A stretch of DNA of 64,000 nt from Winogradskyella aurantia (GCF_002266855.1 NZ_NGJN01000005.1:62001-126000), one strand, 5' to 3'; positions 8,856-17,465 are shown, numbered from the stretch's first letter. Translations and numbers: made by a program. Notes: generated from the letters alone by a model not told the origin.

Positions 8856-8863
8856 TAAATATA
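8856..8863 (-). promoter_or_regulatory. -7 element for the sigma/anti-sigma operon
   Basis: TATATTTA on the minus strand, 17 bp upstream of the sigma ATG. The same 88-bp region contains an imperfect inverted pair GCACTT/AAGTGC about 10 bp further upstream. Confidence 0.4.
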
Positions 8864-8927
8864 AATGAAAGCACTTCAAAAACGAAAAAAGTGCATTAAA
8901 TAGTTTAACCAAAAATTTTAAAAAATT

Positions 8928-9440
8928 ATGAAAAAGTTAGTTTTTATCTTAACAACTTTTGTAGCCCTAACCTTGACACAACAGGCGACAGCTCAAAAAA
9001 CAATTGTGGATGTAGCAGTAAGTAACGAGAACTTTTCAACCTTAGTAACAGCTTTAAAGGCTGCTGATTTGGTCGGAGCTTTACAAGGTGATGGTCCTTT
9101 TACTGTGTTTGCACCAACAAATGCGGCTTTCGCTAAAATTGATAAAGAAGCTTTAGGAAATCTTTTAAAGCCAGAAAACAAAAAAGCATTAGCTAACGTA
9201 TTAACATATCATGTTATTCCAGCCAAACTTATGGCGAGCGATGTTGTTGCGGCATTGAAGAAAGGCAATGGACAAGTAGAGGTAAAAGCCTTAAACGGTG
9301 GTGTTTTAACGGTGATGCAAAAAGATGGAAAAATATGGTTGAAAGACCAAAACGGTAATTACAGTGAAATCACAGCAACTGACGTAACAGGCAGTAACGG
9401 TGTAATTCATGTAATTGACACTGTAGTAATGCCTAAATAA
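8928..9440 (+). CDS. Secreted fasciclin-domain protein
   Basis: The 170-residue protein has a cleavable signal peptide (MKKLVFILTTFVALTLTQQATA) followed by one complete fasciclin (FAS1) domain: the H1 motif DGPFTVFAPTNAAFAKI, the central TYHVIPAKL (YH motif), and the H2 region TDVTGSNGVIHVIDTVVMP. Such domains mediate adhesion or surface association in bacteria. It is divergent from the ECF sigma operon, a pairing common in Bacteroidetes, so sigma-dependent control is likely but inferred. Confidence 0.92.
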   Translation: MKKLVFILTTFVALTLTQQATAQKTIVDVAVSNENFSTLVTALKAADLVGALQGDGPFTVFAPTNAAFAKIDKEALGNLLKPENKKALANVLTYHVIPAKLMASDVVAALKKGNGQVEVKALNGGVLTVMQKDGKIWLKDQNGNYSEITATDVTGSNGVIHVIDTVVMPK

Positions 9441-9555
9441 TAAGGTTTAGTGTATTAATAGTTTTCAGATTACTACAGTTAGCTATTAATCAATTGTGGT
9501 TGATGGTTAATGATTAATAGCGCCAGCGATTTAATGTTTAAATTGCTATGAAAGG

Positions 9556-9590
9556 AAAAGCACTTACAGCAATGTAAGTGCTTTTTTATT
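9556..9590. terminator. Strong hairpin terminator after the fasciclin gene
   Basis: Perfect arms AAAAGCACTTACA and TGTAAGTGCTTTT surround a GCAA loop and are followed by T-rich sequence. It lies between convergent genes and can serve both, best in the plus direction. Confidence 0.92.
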
Positions 9591-9614
9591 GTGAATAATC
9601 GAACTAATATAAAC

Positions 9615-10664
9615 TTATTGAAAATCTCCAGAATCTACATCCTTAATAAAAGTTATCAATCCTGTAAAGAAGTTTTCTGGGTCGTCAAATTGAGAACAAT
9701 GGCTTCCGTTAGTGATTACACTTCTGCCGTTTTGGACCTCTGTAGCCATCCATTCCATGTATTTTGGATCCATGGTATCGTACTTGCCTCCAAGCATTAA
9801 GGTTGGCACTTTAATTTCTTTTAGCCTATTGGATACATCCCAATTTTTCAGGGTCGCATTACCTGTCATCCCAAATTCACTATGACCTTGCATATATACA
9901 TAAATATTTGGATTCAGGTGCTCAAACAATAAGTTTATTGACTTTGGCCATTTTTCTAGAGGCATTCTCAGAATATGCTTCGTATAATAATGAGTCATTA
10001 AAAGCTCGCTGTATCTTGGATTGTCAAAATCATTATTTGCCTCCATATCCATAATTTCCTTAAGAACCTCAGGGTCCATTTGCGGACCTAAGACCTCATT
10101 GGCGTATCTGGTATAAGCTGGGGCGCTTGCCATCATGTTGCAGATGATGAGTCCTTTTAGATTATCCTGATATTTTAAAGCATATTCCATAGCCAAAATA
10201 CCGCCCCAGGATTGTCCGAGAAGATAAAAATTATCCTTGTTTAGGTTTAATGCCTTACGCACTTGCTCAACTTCCTCTACATAGTGTTCGGTGGTCCAAA
10301 GGGTAGAATCGTTGGGTTTGTCGCTGTAATAAGAATCGAGTTGGTCGTAATAAATATATTCGATTTCTTCATTGGGCAGATAGCCTTCAAAATTGCCAAA
10401 TTCCTCATGAGTGCCTCCGGGCCCACCATGAAGCAACAATACACGCATTTTGGGATTGTTGCCCATGCGTTTTGTATACACATTGAATGTCCCTTTGGGC
10501 GTTTCGATAGGAATCATTTTAATACCACCCGTAACTTGGTCATCGCTGTTAGAGTAATCGAAGTAAGCGCTTTCTTTTACATTAGTGTTATTCTCTTTTT
10601 GATTAGATGTACAGCTCATAGCTGTTAGCACTATGATGAGTGTTAATGCTGTTAAATGTTTCAT
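9615..10664 (-). CDS. Prolyl aminopeptidase-like alpha/beta hydrolase lipoprotein (S33)
   Basis: The 349-residue protein has a lipoprotein signal (LTLIIVLTAMSCTS). The alpha/beta hydrolase core follows the proline iminopeptidase pattern: oxyanion motif LLLHGGPGG, then DQLDSYYSD, nucleophile elbow GQSWGG (Ser), Asp in MLGGKYDTMDP, and His in TNGSHCSQFDDP. Family members cleave N-terminal proline from peptides or act on related amides. It converges with the fasciclin gene. Confidence 0.9.
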   Translation of the reverse strand: MKHLTALTLIIVLTAMSCTSNQKENNTNVKESAYFDYSNSDDQVTGGIKMIPIETPKGTFNVYTKRMGNNPKMRVLLLHGGPGGTHEEFGNFEGYLPNEEIEYIYYDQLDSYYSDKPNDSTLWTTEHYVEEVEQVRKALNLNKDNFYLLGQSWGGILAMEYALKYQDNLKGLIICNMMASAPAYTRYANEVLGPQMDPEVLKEIMDMEANNDFDNPRYSELLMTHYYTKHILRMPLEKWPKSINLLFEHLNPNIYVYMQGHSEFGMTGNATLKNWDVSNRLKEIKVPTLMLGGKYDTMDPKYMEWMATEVQNGRSVITNGSHCSQFDDPENFFTGLITFIKDVDSGDFQ

Positions 10665-10711
10665 GGTTGTTTATTAGAGTTAGTGTTGATTATTAAGTGT
10701 ACCAAAGGGGT

Positions 10712-11104
10712 TTAATTAAGGCTGTTGACTACCTTAATGAGCTTTTGTTGAACTTCTGATGCAAGATTTCCTAAGTTCTTATTTTCAACTGTACCCATGG
10801 AAGCAATTGGGTCTACGGCAGAAACTTCAATATCTCCATTTTCATGCTGTTCCACAATAACATTGCACGGTAATAAAACGCCTATTTTATCTTCACTTTG
10901 CAATGCTTTATGGGCAAAGTGTGGGTTGCAAGCCCCTAAAATCCGATACTTTTTAAAATCAACATCTATTTTATCTTTTAATGTCTTTTTAACATCGATT
11001 TCAGTGAGCACACCGAAGCCTTCTTTTTTTAATTCAGCTGTGACTTGGTCAATGGCTTCATCGAAGCTTTTACCTTTTAATACCTTGTTAAAATAATAGC
11101 TCAT
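10712..11104 (-). CDS. DUF302 domain protein
   Basis: The 130-residue protein is a single DUF302 domain: SFDEAIDQVTAELKKEGFGVLTEIDV, the KDKIDVDFKKYRILGACNP segment, and LLPCNVIVEQ with the conserved Cys. There is no signal peptide. The biochemical role of DUF302 is not established. It is the last ordinary chromosomal gene before the repeat-rich zone. A TATCTTTA -7 element lies about 70 bp upstream. Confidence 0.9.
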   Translation of the reverse strand: MSYYFNKVLKGKSFDEAIDQVTAELKKEGFGVLTEIDVKKTLKDKIDVDFKKYRILGACNPHFAHKALQSEDKIGVLLPCNVIVEQHENGDIEVSAVDPIASMGTVENKNLGNLASEVQQKLIKVVNSLN

Positions 11105-11172
11105 AATTTAGTTTTAAAGTTATCTGTAATGCGATAGAACACTAGAGCAAAATAGAGGTTTGCCAAGTGTAT

Positions 11173-11180
11173 TAAAGATA
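11173..11180 (-). promoter_or_regulatory. -7 element for the DUF302 gene
   Basis: TATCTTTA on the minus strand, about 70 bp upstream of the ATG at 11104. Confidence 0.35.
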
Positions 11181-11224
11181 ACAAATATTTAGGACAATGA
11201 TTTTTTTAAACCAATTAATCTGCG

Positions 11225-11370
11225 CCTAGGCACGGAACAACATGGTATAAACGATTAGACTTTTACTTATCAAAATATAGGAATAAGTAGCGCTTAAGCC
11301 GATACTCTGATTTTGAAGGGTAGTGGGTAGGCTTGCGCTAGCAATTAAATATTATGCTTCTGTGTATGCG
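11225..11370. repeat. Intergenic cassette-type repeat, copy 1
   Basis: Downstream of the beta-barrel gene. On the minus strand it begins ACACAGAAGCATAATA, then TTAATTGCTAGCGCAAGCC, closely resembling the start of the copy at 48217-48456. It marks the left limit of the repeat-rich zone. Confidence 0.5.
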
Positions 11371-11375
11371 TTTTT

Positions 11376-11999
11376 CTATAGATCAATCATAAATATTACG
11401 CCAAGTGAATTTAAGTTTTTCATTTTTTGCTTGTCGTTTATGCCTTGATTATTATTTGATTCAAACTTGCTAAAATCAGATTGCCCAATATAATTGATTC
11501 CCGCACTAAAATCATCAAACAATTTGAATACAAAACCGACGCCTATTTGGAATCCAAAATTCCAACCGTCATAGGCGTTTTTTTGGGTAATGTTAATATA
11601 TCTGTAGTCGTCTTTGATAATAGTTTGCCCATAAAGACCAAAATTTGCAAAAAACCTCAAATGTTCAGACACTTTTGAGTCCATTGTTAATAATAATGGA
11701 ATTTTAATTAAAGTTCTTTCCTGATAAAAATTGCCAATAGAATTAAATCCATTTCCAGACAACTCATTAAGTCCAATTCCAGTCGCAATTCCGTAAACTT
11801 TACTTATTTTATAATTCAATAAAAATTCAGCATTATTTGTGTTCAAGTTATAATTAGGTTCGTTATCATTTTCCACAATGCCGTAACCTATACCACCATA
11901 GCCGATGAGATTAAACTTTGATTCTTTTTCTTCTTGAGCTTGTATCATATTATAAGTCACAAAGAAGATAAGTAGTAATATATAGTTCGGCTTTTTCAT
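11376..11999 (-). CDS. Outer-membrane beta-barrel protein, PorT/OmpW-like size
   Basis: The protein has about 207 residues with a signal peptide (MKKPNYILLLIFFVTYNMIQAQ) followed by alternating amphipathic strands ending in an aromatic/aliphatic C-terminal strand (LNSLGVIFMIDL), as in small Bacteroidetes outer-membrane barrels. The longer frame from 12056 has no signal sequence, so the ATG at 11999 is preferred. It starts 1 bp after the stop of the small gene upstream, so the two are probably cotranscribed. Ligand unknown. Confidence 0.75.
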   Translation of the reverse strand: MKKPNYILLLIFFVTYNMIQAQEEKESKFNLIGYGGIGYGIVENDNEPNYNLNTNNAEFLLNYKISKVYGIATGIGLNELSGNGFNSIGNFYQERTLIKIPLLLTMDSKVSEHLRFFANFGLYGQTIIKDDYRYINITQKNAYDGWNFGFQIGVGFVFKLFDDFSAGINYIGQSDFSKFESNNNQGINDKQKMKNLNSLGVIFMIDL

Positions 12000-12000
12000 T

Positions 12001-12255
12001 TCATTTATTTTTTTTGTATTTCTTATGTTCAATTTTTTTCTTTTCCAAAATGGCATAAAATTTCCGTGGTGATATTTTTAGGTCTTTAGTTATATCGCTC
12101 ACTTTTTTCTTTCCCTTTTTATAGAGCTTTAAATTTTCATTTACTTTTTTATTGAAGTAATGATTTTCTAATTTCTGAACGATTTGCATTTCGGTCAGAC
12201 TTGATTTACCCGCATAATTTTCAATTTCTGTTTTAATCTTTGATAAATTACTCAT
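12001..12255 (-). CDS. Small basic protein with helix-turn-helix-like segment
   Basis: The protein has about 84 residues, rich in Lys. The segment KVSDITKDLKISPRKFYAIL looks like a resolvase/homeodomain-type helix-turn-helix, suggesting DNA binding, possibly regulating the barrel gene that begins 1 bp after its stop. The ATG at 12255 is preferred over 12273 because the N-terminus then reads MSNLSKIKTEIENY without the unrelated leader. No family is recognised. Confidence 0.55.
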   Translation of the reverse strand: MSNLSKIKTEIENYAGKSSLTEMQIVQKLENHYFNKKVNENLKLYKKGKKKVSDITKDLKISPRKFYAILEKKKIEHKKYKKNK

Positions 12256-12289
12256 AAGTCTCGTTTTTAACATTTTTGCCTCAATGAAT

Positions 12290-12485
12290 GCCAGCGTTTT
12301 TGCTATAGGTTATACCGTCAGTTCGCTACTTTATTCATCTTGAGTCATTGTGAAATGGTTTTGTGGACCAATTTAGCTAACGTGCCCATTCGAAGTTGGG
12401 CCAATGCTAGCTAAACCAAAGATAACAAATATAAAAGGAATTTCCGAGAGGAAATTCCTCCACAATGTATTATAGCCATTGTAAC
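12290..12485. repeat. Intergenic cassette-type repeat, copy 2
   Basis: Ends: GCCAGCGTTTTTGCTATAGG on the plus strand at 12290, and on the other side TATAGCCATTGTAACC. It contains a perfect 9-4-9 hairpin, GGAATTTCC-gaga-GGAAATTCC, at 12437-12458. The same hairpin in copy 3 has A-T instead of G-C at its outer pair. Confidence 0.65.
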
Positions 12486-12775
12486 CAATACTTATTTTTA
12501 TTTGAAATCCAGGAATCCAAAAACGTATTCCGTTCAAATTGGTCATAATTTATCCATAAGCCCCGACCGTCTGACGCTATACTTCATTAAAGCTCAAATT
12601 CTAAATTCGATAGAAACGGTACGATAATCGCGCGAGCAAAATTCATGAATTCAGATAGAACATAAACATCACAAGAATTAAGTTGCTTTCTGGACTCGTT
12701 GGGGGCAGTTATTTTCAAATTTTCTATTAGGAAATGAATTATATTTACCAACTTTTTTGAATTAATTGGAAAATT
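12473..12775 (-). pseudogene. Anonymous gene remnant (minus strand)
   Basis: Reading the minus strand upstream of copy 2 gives a long protein-like frame (NLKITAPNESRKQL...CDVYVLSEFMNFARAI...LSNLEFEL), interrupted by TAA TGA, then SIASDGRGLWINYDQFER...WISNKNKYWLQWL and a final stop inside the repeat end. There is no start codon. The position, directly before a repeat in the common orientation, suggests a decayed cassette gene. It underlies the start region of the oxygenase gene on the other strand. Family unknown; coding character is judged by eye. Confidence 0.35.
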
Positions 12776-13395
12776 GCCACAAGCTAGAGGATTGGCTTTC
12801 CTGGATGGATGAGCTTTCCTTAAATGATTTCGTTATCGTAGATGAATTTTTGGATGAGCATAGATTGAATGTGATTCAGTCTTTTTTTGAATCTCATCTT
12901 GAAGGATTTACAAAGGCTGGAATAGGAGCATTGGGCGACCATGTTATTCGCAGAGACATACGCGGCGACTATACGTTTTGGCTAGACAGAAAAAGAGATT
13001 CAGAGTTGAACGAAATTTGGTGTTTGATTGATGAAACCTTGTACGTGTACAATCGCTATTGTTTTCTTGGATTATCTGGTTATGAATTCCATTTAGCACA
13101 TTATCCAAGAGGTGGGCATTATGACAAACACTTAGATCAATTTAATAATAGAAATAATCGTACCATAAGTATGGTTATTTACTTGAATAAAGACTGGAAA
13201 AAAGGGGATGGCGGTGAGTTGGAGATTTTCTTGAAAGATGGCTCATCCGTCCTGGTGGAACCCATTGAAGCAAGATGTGTCATGTTTAAGAGTGCGAGCG
13301 TTCCACATGCTGTGTTGGCATCTAATAAACCACGATTTAGCCTAACAGGTTGGTTGCTACAACAACCATCTGCACTAGGTCAGTTTTTTGGTTAG
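12766..13395 (+). CDS. 2-oxoglutarate/Fe(II)-dependent oxygenase, prolyl-4-hydroxylase-like
   Basis: The protein has about 209 residues. The P4Hc-type double-stranded beta helix is visible: FHLAHYPRGGHYDKHLD with the HxD iron ligands, then ISMVIYLNKDWKKGDGGELEIF, the distal His in SASVPHAVLAS, and the 2-oxoglutarate-binding Arg in NKPRFSLTGWLL. It probably hydroxylates a protein or small molecule; substrate unknown. The longest frame begins with TTG at 12766; an ATG at 12805 (MDELSLNDFVIVDEFL) is an equally possible start. It is one of only four plus-strand genes in the repeat-rich zone. Confidence 0.88.
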   Translation: MENCHKLEDWLSWMDELSLNDFVIVDEFLDEHRLNVIQSFFESHLEGFTKAGIGALGDHVIRRDIRGDYTFWLDRKRDSELNEIWCLIDETLYVYNRYCFLGLSGYEFHLAHYPRGGHYDKHLDQFNNRNNRTISMVIYLNKDWKKGDGGELEIFLKDGSSVLVEPIEARCVMFKSASVPHAVLASNKPRFSLTGWLLQQPSALGQFFG

Positions 13396-13439
13396 GCCTT
13401 GTTTAGAAATTATTACACCCATCAGTTTCTGCAATGACT

Positions 13440-13628
13440 TCGTTGAGTGGTTAATCACCTAATTTAGCAAACCTGCCTGCCGGGAGGCAGGTACAAATCC
13501 CATAGATGCGAGCGCAGGGGAACCTGTCCGTCCGCAGTTGGGCTGTCACTGGCTAAACCAAAGGTAGCAAATACATAGAGAATTTCCGAGAGGAAATTCT
13601 GCCACAATCGATTATAGCTATTGTTTTA
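13440..13628. repeat. Intergenic cassette-type repeat, copy 3
   Basis: It shares TTTCCGAGAGGAAATTC and the CACAAT...ATTATAGC-ATTG end with copy 2, plus a GC-rich palindrome around ACCTGCCTGCCGGGAGGCAG at 13471-13493. The hairpin AGAATTTCC-gaga-GGAAATTCT (13579-13600) shows a compensatory pair change relative to copy 2. Confidence 0.65.
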
Positions 13629-13688
13629 CAAACTACGGTTATTTCCATTTTTAAATGCCGGAATTGTTGTTTTGTCAATTACTTATTT

Positions 13689-13841
13689 TCAAATTTTGTC
13701 AGTCAAAATCAGTTCGGTTCCAGTTCTAGTAGCATTACCGATTTGTCGACATGGATGGCACATAACAATTGTTAAACCATTATTTTTTTCTGCATCTCCG
13801 ACTCTCAAATCATTGCTTAAATCAGTTGTATATTTTTTCAT
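13689..13841 (-). CDS. Possible 50-aa protein with CxxC
   Basis: The ATG at 13841 opens a 50-codon frame (MKKYTTDLSNDLRVGDAEKN, then NGLTIVMCHPCRQIG, ATRTGTELILTDKI) overlapping the 3' end of the CDP-alcohol transferase gene by 20 bp. The CHPC motif and sensible codon choice suggest a real or recently broken small gene. After the TGA the same frame continues with readable sequence for about 20 codons, so it may be a truncated longer gene. Confidence 0.4.
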   Translation of the reverse strand: MKKYTTDLSNDLRVGDAEKNNGLTIVMCHPCRQIGNATRTGTELILTDKI

Positions 13842-14619
13842 TTCCCTTTAGGTCTTGAAAGAAAAACTTTCTGATACCGATAAAAACAAAAATCATAACT
13901 GAATAAACTGAAAAGAAAGGTAGAATAAAGGCTTTTAAGTCTAATACAAGCATAACTGCAATTACCAGCAATTGAAAACCCAAACCAAACGTAGAAACAC
14001 TTGTCATCAACCAATTTGGTAAAACTATACCTTTAGGAGCATTGCTATCGAAGGCATAAATGGTCTTGTCAAAAGCACCGTAACATAGTTTGTACAAACC
14101 AAAAAGAATATTAACATGCTTTTGTTTTTCACCTTCTAGCGCTATTGGTGTTTTGTTTTCAAACACACGACTAGTAGTGTCTCCAGAAACATTCGTTCTT
14201 AAAATAACATAGTAGTAATTGTATAGTGTGCCCTGTAGTTGCAAGCCTATGAACGCTAGAAGGTATAACCATAAAGAAGTGTCGGTAATATACCATAAGG
14301 AAAAAAGAAATAGAGCGTTCAATATAATATCTGCTACAGAATCTAAATAACGACCCGTATAAGATGGTTTTTGTTTCACACGGGCCAATTCACCATCTGC
14401 TGCATCTAAAATGGACTTTAATAGTAAAAAGAATGCAGCTAGCCAGAAATACCCTTGAATAATACAATAAATGGCAATGAGACCAGATATTATAAATGCA
14501 ATAGTAACGTGAATTGGTGTGAAAGAAGTATTTTTTAATTGGTTCGCTATGACTTTTGCTATAGGTCTTCCATAATCTGAAAGATCAACAAATTTATATT
14601 TTTTAGGTAATTTGGACAT
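13822..14619 (-). CDS. CDP-alcohol phosphatidyltransferase family membrane protein
   Basis: The 265-residue protein has about six to seven membrane helices. The catalytic signature is largely present: DAADGELARVKQKPSYTGRYLDSVADI at about residues 90-116 (D-(x)2-DG-(x)2-AR-(x)~8-G-(x)3-D-(x)3-D). Family members transfer a phosphoalcohol from CDP-alcohol to an acceptor in phospholipid synthesis; the exact product cannot be assigned. It stands alone between repeats, overlapping a tiny frame at its 3' end. Confidence 0.9.
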   Translation of the reverse strand: MSKLPKKYKFVDLSDYGRPIAKVIANQLKNTSFTPIHVTIAFIISGLIAIYCIIQGYFWLAAFFLLLKSILDAADGELARVKQKPSYTGRYLDSVADIILNALFLFSLWYITDTSLWLYLLAFIGLQLQGTLYNYYYVILRTNVSGDTTSRVFENKTPIALEGEKQKHVNILFGLYKLCYGAFDKTIYAFDSNAPKGIVLPNWLMTSVSTFGLGFQLLVIAVMLVLDLKAFILPFFSVYSVMIFVFIGIRKFFFQDLKGNEKIYN

Positions 14620-14631
14620 GTATTATTTAGT

Positions 14632-14745
14632 GCAAACCGTAAAGTGGAATATACCAAGGTCAAAAGCGGTAAAGATACTGTTAAACTAGGTCTTATGGAT
14701 ACCTTTGAAGTGAATATATTGAAAAAGAAGTATTCAACTATATGA
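14632..14745 (+). pseudogene. 3' fragment of an unknown gene (plus strand)
   Basis: An open frame without start codon reads SANRKVEYTKVKSGKDTVKL, then GLMDTFEVNILKKKYSTI and TGA. The codon pattern looks coding, and the fragment begins abruptly next to the start of the CDP-alcohol transferase gene. It is probably the tail of a gene cut by rearrangement. No family recognised. Confidence 0.3.
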
Positions 14746-14794
14746 CTTTAATATTGATCAAGGGTTTTGACCAATACAACGCCCTCGACTATGT

Positions 14795-14920
14795 GAAGTT
14801 GCAGGTTCCGGCACTAGACCTTGCAAGCCTGCCTGCCTGCCGGCAGGTACACACCAAGTTAATTTCTCGTGGAATTCCCTAAGTAGGGGGGGACAGCGCC
14901 ATTAATTTTACTCGTTTCTG
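14795..14920. repeat. Intergenic cassette-type repeat, copy 4
   Basis: It contains the GC-rich palindrome CCTGCCTGCCGGCAGG (14832-14847), followed by CAAGTTAATTTCTCGTGG and the CGCCATTAATTTTAC end also seen in the copy at 44136-44315. Confidence 0.5.
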
Positions 14921-14926
14921 CTTAGG

Positions 14927-15955
14927 TTAGTTTTCAACCTTTTCATATTCTATTGGATCTCTGTCAATAAATTGGGTTAAAACTTTGTTTGTACCATTAT
15001 CATCACTTCTAAACTCTAGGGTTTGACTCCAGTAAATAGCGTAGAAAAGAGAACTATTCAATTGTACGAGTCGCGATTTTGCTCCGCCCCACCCAGTAAC
15101 ATATAGAGATTCATTGGCATAACTAATTTCTATGGGTTCAACAGCTTTATTGGTGTAGCTTCCAATGTATTTGCTGTATAATTCTTTTTCGGGTGTGAGT
15201 TCATTAAAATTAAACTGATATAAAACCTTATTTAAAGATTTGAGCAGGTTCTTATGGTATATGACTCTACCGGTTTCCCGTTTCGTTTTTTGAATCAAAA
15301 AAGCTAAAAATGATTCATTTTCATAAAGATTCTTAACTGCTATTTCTTTTTCTTTTAAAGTGTATTTCTTTTTAAGAGCAATAGATCTCCTCATGCCATC
15401 ATCGCTTAAAGGTGGAAAAAAATCTTTTGAAGCGGTCATCATTAAATTTAAAAGATTATCAGATTTAGCTTCATCTTCAAAACCAGCTTGGTATTGCGAA
15501 GAGAAGTTTGCTAAAGCTTTGAGCAATTCTTTATTTTTAATGATAGAGGTTTTTCCTGAACCTATAATTGCGTTGTAACTTCCCGTAACCGCTACCGCTC
15601 GATGGTCTGAAAAGGCACCCCTGCGAATATATTCTCTAATAATATCTGGATGAATTGAATAATCTTGAGCTTCTATAGCGTCAATTAAATCTCGAGAACC
15701 CAATATAGACCGTTCCTGATTCTTTATAGTTTCAAGAAAATTTAAACGTGTGGCTATAAAATCCTCTTTAATGTCTGAAAGAATTATAGCTTCTTGGTCT
15801 TTCTCTTTTCTTAATTCATTACTGTTGTTAATTTGTAAAGCAATTAATATTCCAATAACTACGAGAATAATCTCACCTATAGCATATTTAAAATACTTTG
15901 CAGTTTTGTTTTTCTCCATGAGGTCATATCTGATTTTTCGAAAGAATTTTATCAT
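14927..15955 (-). CDS. DUF6090 membrane protein with C-terminal extension (paralogue A)
   Basis: The protein has 342 residues. The first 45 residues are the DUF6090 hallmark: a basic amphipathic start (MIKFFRKIRYDLMEKN), then a single membrane helix (YAIGEIILVVIGILIALQINNSNE). The middle is helical and probably periplasmic (FLETIKNQERSILGSRDLID). This copy is about 90 residues longer than the other paralogues, because after residue 250 it carries a beta-rich tail (YSKYIGSYTNKAVEPIEISY) resembling DUF3471-type add-ons. Function unknown. Upstream lies the repeated leader described separately. Confidence 0.85.
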   Translation of the reverse strand: MIKFFRKIRYDLMEKNKTAKYFKYAIGEIILVVIGILIALQINNSNELRKEKDQEAIILSDIKEDFIATRLNFLETIKNQERSILGSRDLIDAIEAQDYSIHPDIIREYIRRGAFSDHRAVAVTGSYNAIIGSGKTSIIKNKELLKALANFSSQYQAGFEDEAKSDNLLNLMMTASKDFFPPLSDDGMRRSIALKKKYTLKEKEIAVKNLYENESFLAFLIQKTKRETGRVIYHKNLLKSLNKVLYQFNFNELTPEKELYSKYIGSYTNKAVEPIEISYANESLYVTGWGGAKSRLVQLNSSLFYAIYWSQTLEFRSDDNGTNKVLTQFIDRDPIEYEKVEN

Positions 15956-16165
15956 TTTCTGATGCTTAAAGTACAGTTTGTCTGCACAGCAAAGGTCTAC
16001 CAGACCTTTGATTTTGCAAAGGCAAAATTATACTAGGATAGTAAAACACTTTATCATAAATCTAATTTAAGCATTTATTATGTCCGCAAGTGGCTATCTC
16101 CCTTAAATGTCCACGGGACATTTGATTTACTATGTAAATATTGGCTCGATAATATCATTGGTTAG
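15956..16165 (-). repeat. Repeated leader upstream of DUF6090 paralogue A
   Basis: It contains a perfect 9-3-9 hairpin (CAAAGGTCT / AGACCTTTG, 15990-16010), a degenerate upstream start (ATGATAAAGTGTTTTAC), a second hairpin (AAATGTCC / GGACATTT, 16105-16123), and a 105-bp block (16061-16165) that is almost identical to 59739-59843. Confidence 0.75.
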
Positions 16166-16189
16166 CTGTTAAGTGACATTAACTGAAAC

Positions 16190-16480
16190 GATCTGCTAAA
16201 CGCAATCGCGTATCTTGTATCAAAAGTCACTAAATTCTGAAGCAATAATTGGAGAAATAATCTTGGTCCTTATTTGGAATTCTTGATGGTCAAGCAGCCT
16301 CGCACGCCGAGATGTAAATTATAGTGACGTCATGCAGATTAAAGCTAGCTTTTGTCAACCGGAGCACAGCGAACGGATAAATTCCTATTTATAAAATGGC
16401 TATTTTTATGAATATTGTGAGCTATAACTTTTAGTATTTGAATCGTGATATCCCGTAGGCTACTATGATGTTGAATCTAT
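16190..16480. repeat. Intergenic cassette-type repeat, copy 5 (diverged)
   Basis: This stretch of about 290 bp has no gene. It carries the GGAGCACAGCGAACGG motif found in other copies (compare 23342 and 34583) and AATGGCTATTTTTATG. The ends are poorly conserved. Confidence 0.4.
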
Positions 16481-16493
16481 TGGTGTCGTCGGT

Positions 16494-17036
16494 TTATTGT
16501 GATTTCTCGTATGCTTCTCTCATCCAACTTTTCAATTCATCATCAATTTCGGATGCATCAGTCAATCTTACCCTATGCGTACACATTGTGCCAAAAGGGC
16601 CAGAGTTTTCAAGTCTATTGGTAATCGGTTTGTCTTTTAATTTAAGGCCTAAGTCTATTCTTGTTTTGGTAGCAGGTTTAATCAATACAAATTGTCGATT
16701 ACGAATAATGCTCACACTCCCTTTTTTAGGCGTTATTGTAACATCAGAACCTAAAGATTGAATATACTTGATCAGTTCCTTGTAGATAGGAATTAACGCT
16801 TCTTTTCCTTTGTACTGAGATTCTACAAGGTCGTCTGATGTTTTATCATCTTCCTTCGATAGTACTACAATTGTATTCGCAAACCCGTGTGTAACGTTAT
16901 GTTCTGACTTAAGATAGTTAACGCTTTCCGAATGTTTAGTGAAAGACTTTGTGTCTAATATTTTTTTCCATTCCTCTAATGATTTACCTGTTTTTTCAGG
17001 CATATTTTCAATCATCGTTTTTAGTGCCTTGTCCAT
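16494..17036 (-). CDS. DUF4287/DUF5655 domain protein
   Basis: The 180-residue soluble protein has an N-terminal DUF4287 segment at about residues 5-60 (MIENMPEKTGKSLEEWKKIL, LKSEHNVTHGFANTIV). The C-terminal part (YKELIKYIQSLGSDVTITPKKGSVSI, FVLIKPATKTRIDLGLKL) is DUF5655-like, a fold proposed for nucleic-acid- or stress-related roles. No enzymatic function is known. It starts 5 bp after the VOC gene stop, so the two form an operon. Confidence 0.85.
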   Translation of the reverse strand: MDKALKTMIENMPEKTGKSLEEWKKILDTKSFTKHSESVNYLKSEHNVTHGFANTIVVLSKEDDKTSDDLVESQYKGKEALIPIYKELIKYIQSLGSDVTITPKKGSVSIIRNRQFVLIKPATKTRIDLGLKLKDKPITNRLENSGPFGTMCTHRVRLTDASEIDDELKSWMREAYEKSQ

Positions 17037-17041
17037 ACGTT

Positions 17042-17410
17042 TTAGTGTGCATTATTATCATCTTGCCAAAGTCCATGAATATTCCCATCTGGGTCTTTAA
17101 AAAAAGACAACCAACCAGATTTTGGAATAGGAGTTTTGGGAACAACAATGGTACCTCCCGAATTCTCTATGGCTTCCATACTTTTATCTATGTCTTCAAC
17201 TGAAATAGAATTTGTGATTGGCTGATTGGGGTCTCTTTTCTTCATTATAGCTCCATTAATCCCAGGTGTGCTGTCATCTCCCGTATGCGTAAACCAATAA
17301 TCTTGATCGCCAAACTTTTTAAAGGACCAGTTGAATACAGTTTTGAAAAATGCCATGGTTTTTTCAGGGTCATCGCATGGAATTTCAAAATGAGTTACTC
17401 TATTATCCAT
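17042..17410 (-). CDS. VOC-family protein, glyoxalase-like
   Basis: The 122-residue protein is one vicinal-oxygen-chelate domain of the type annotated as glyoxalase-like or 27-kDa-antigen CFP30B-like: VTHFEIPCDDPEKTMAFFKTVFNW at the start, GDDSTPGINGAIMKK in the middle, and SFFKDPDGNIHGLWQ at the end. Metal-ligand positions (His in VTHFEIP, the Glu/Gln-type residue near the end) are compatible with a metalloenzyme. It is upstream partner of the DUF4287/DUF5655 gene. Confidence 0.9.
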   Translation of the reverse strand: MDNRVTHFEIPCDDPEKTMAFFKTVFNWSFKKFGDQDYWFTHTGDDSTPGINGAIMKKRDPNQPITNSISVEDIDKSMEAIENSGGTIVVPKTPIPKSGWLSFFKDPDGNIHGLWQDDNNAH

Positions 17411-17465
17411 AATTAGTTCTGTTCAATTACTTGCATCAGGTTGTTTTAATTCTCTTTAGCCTGTT

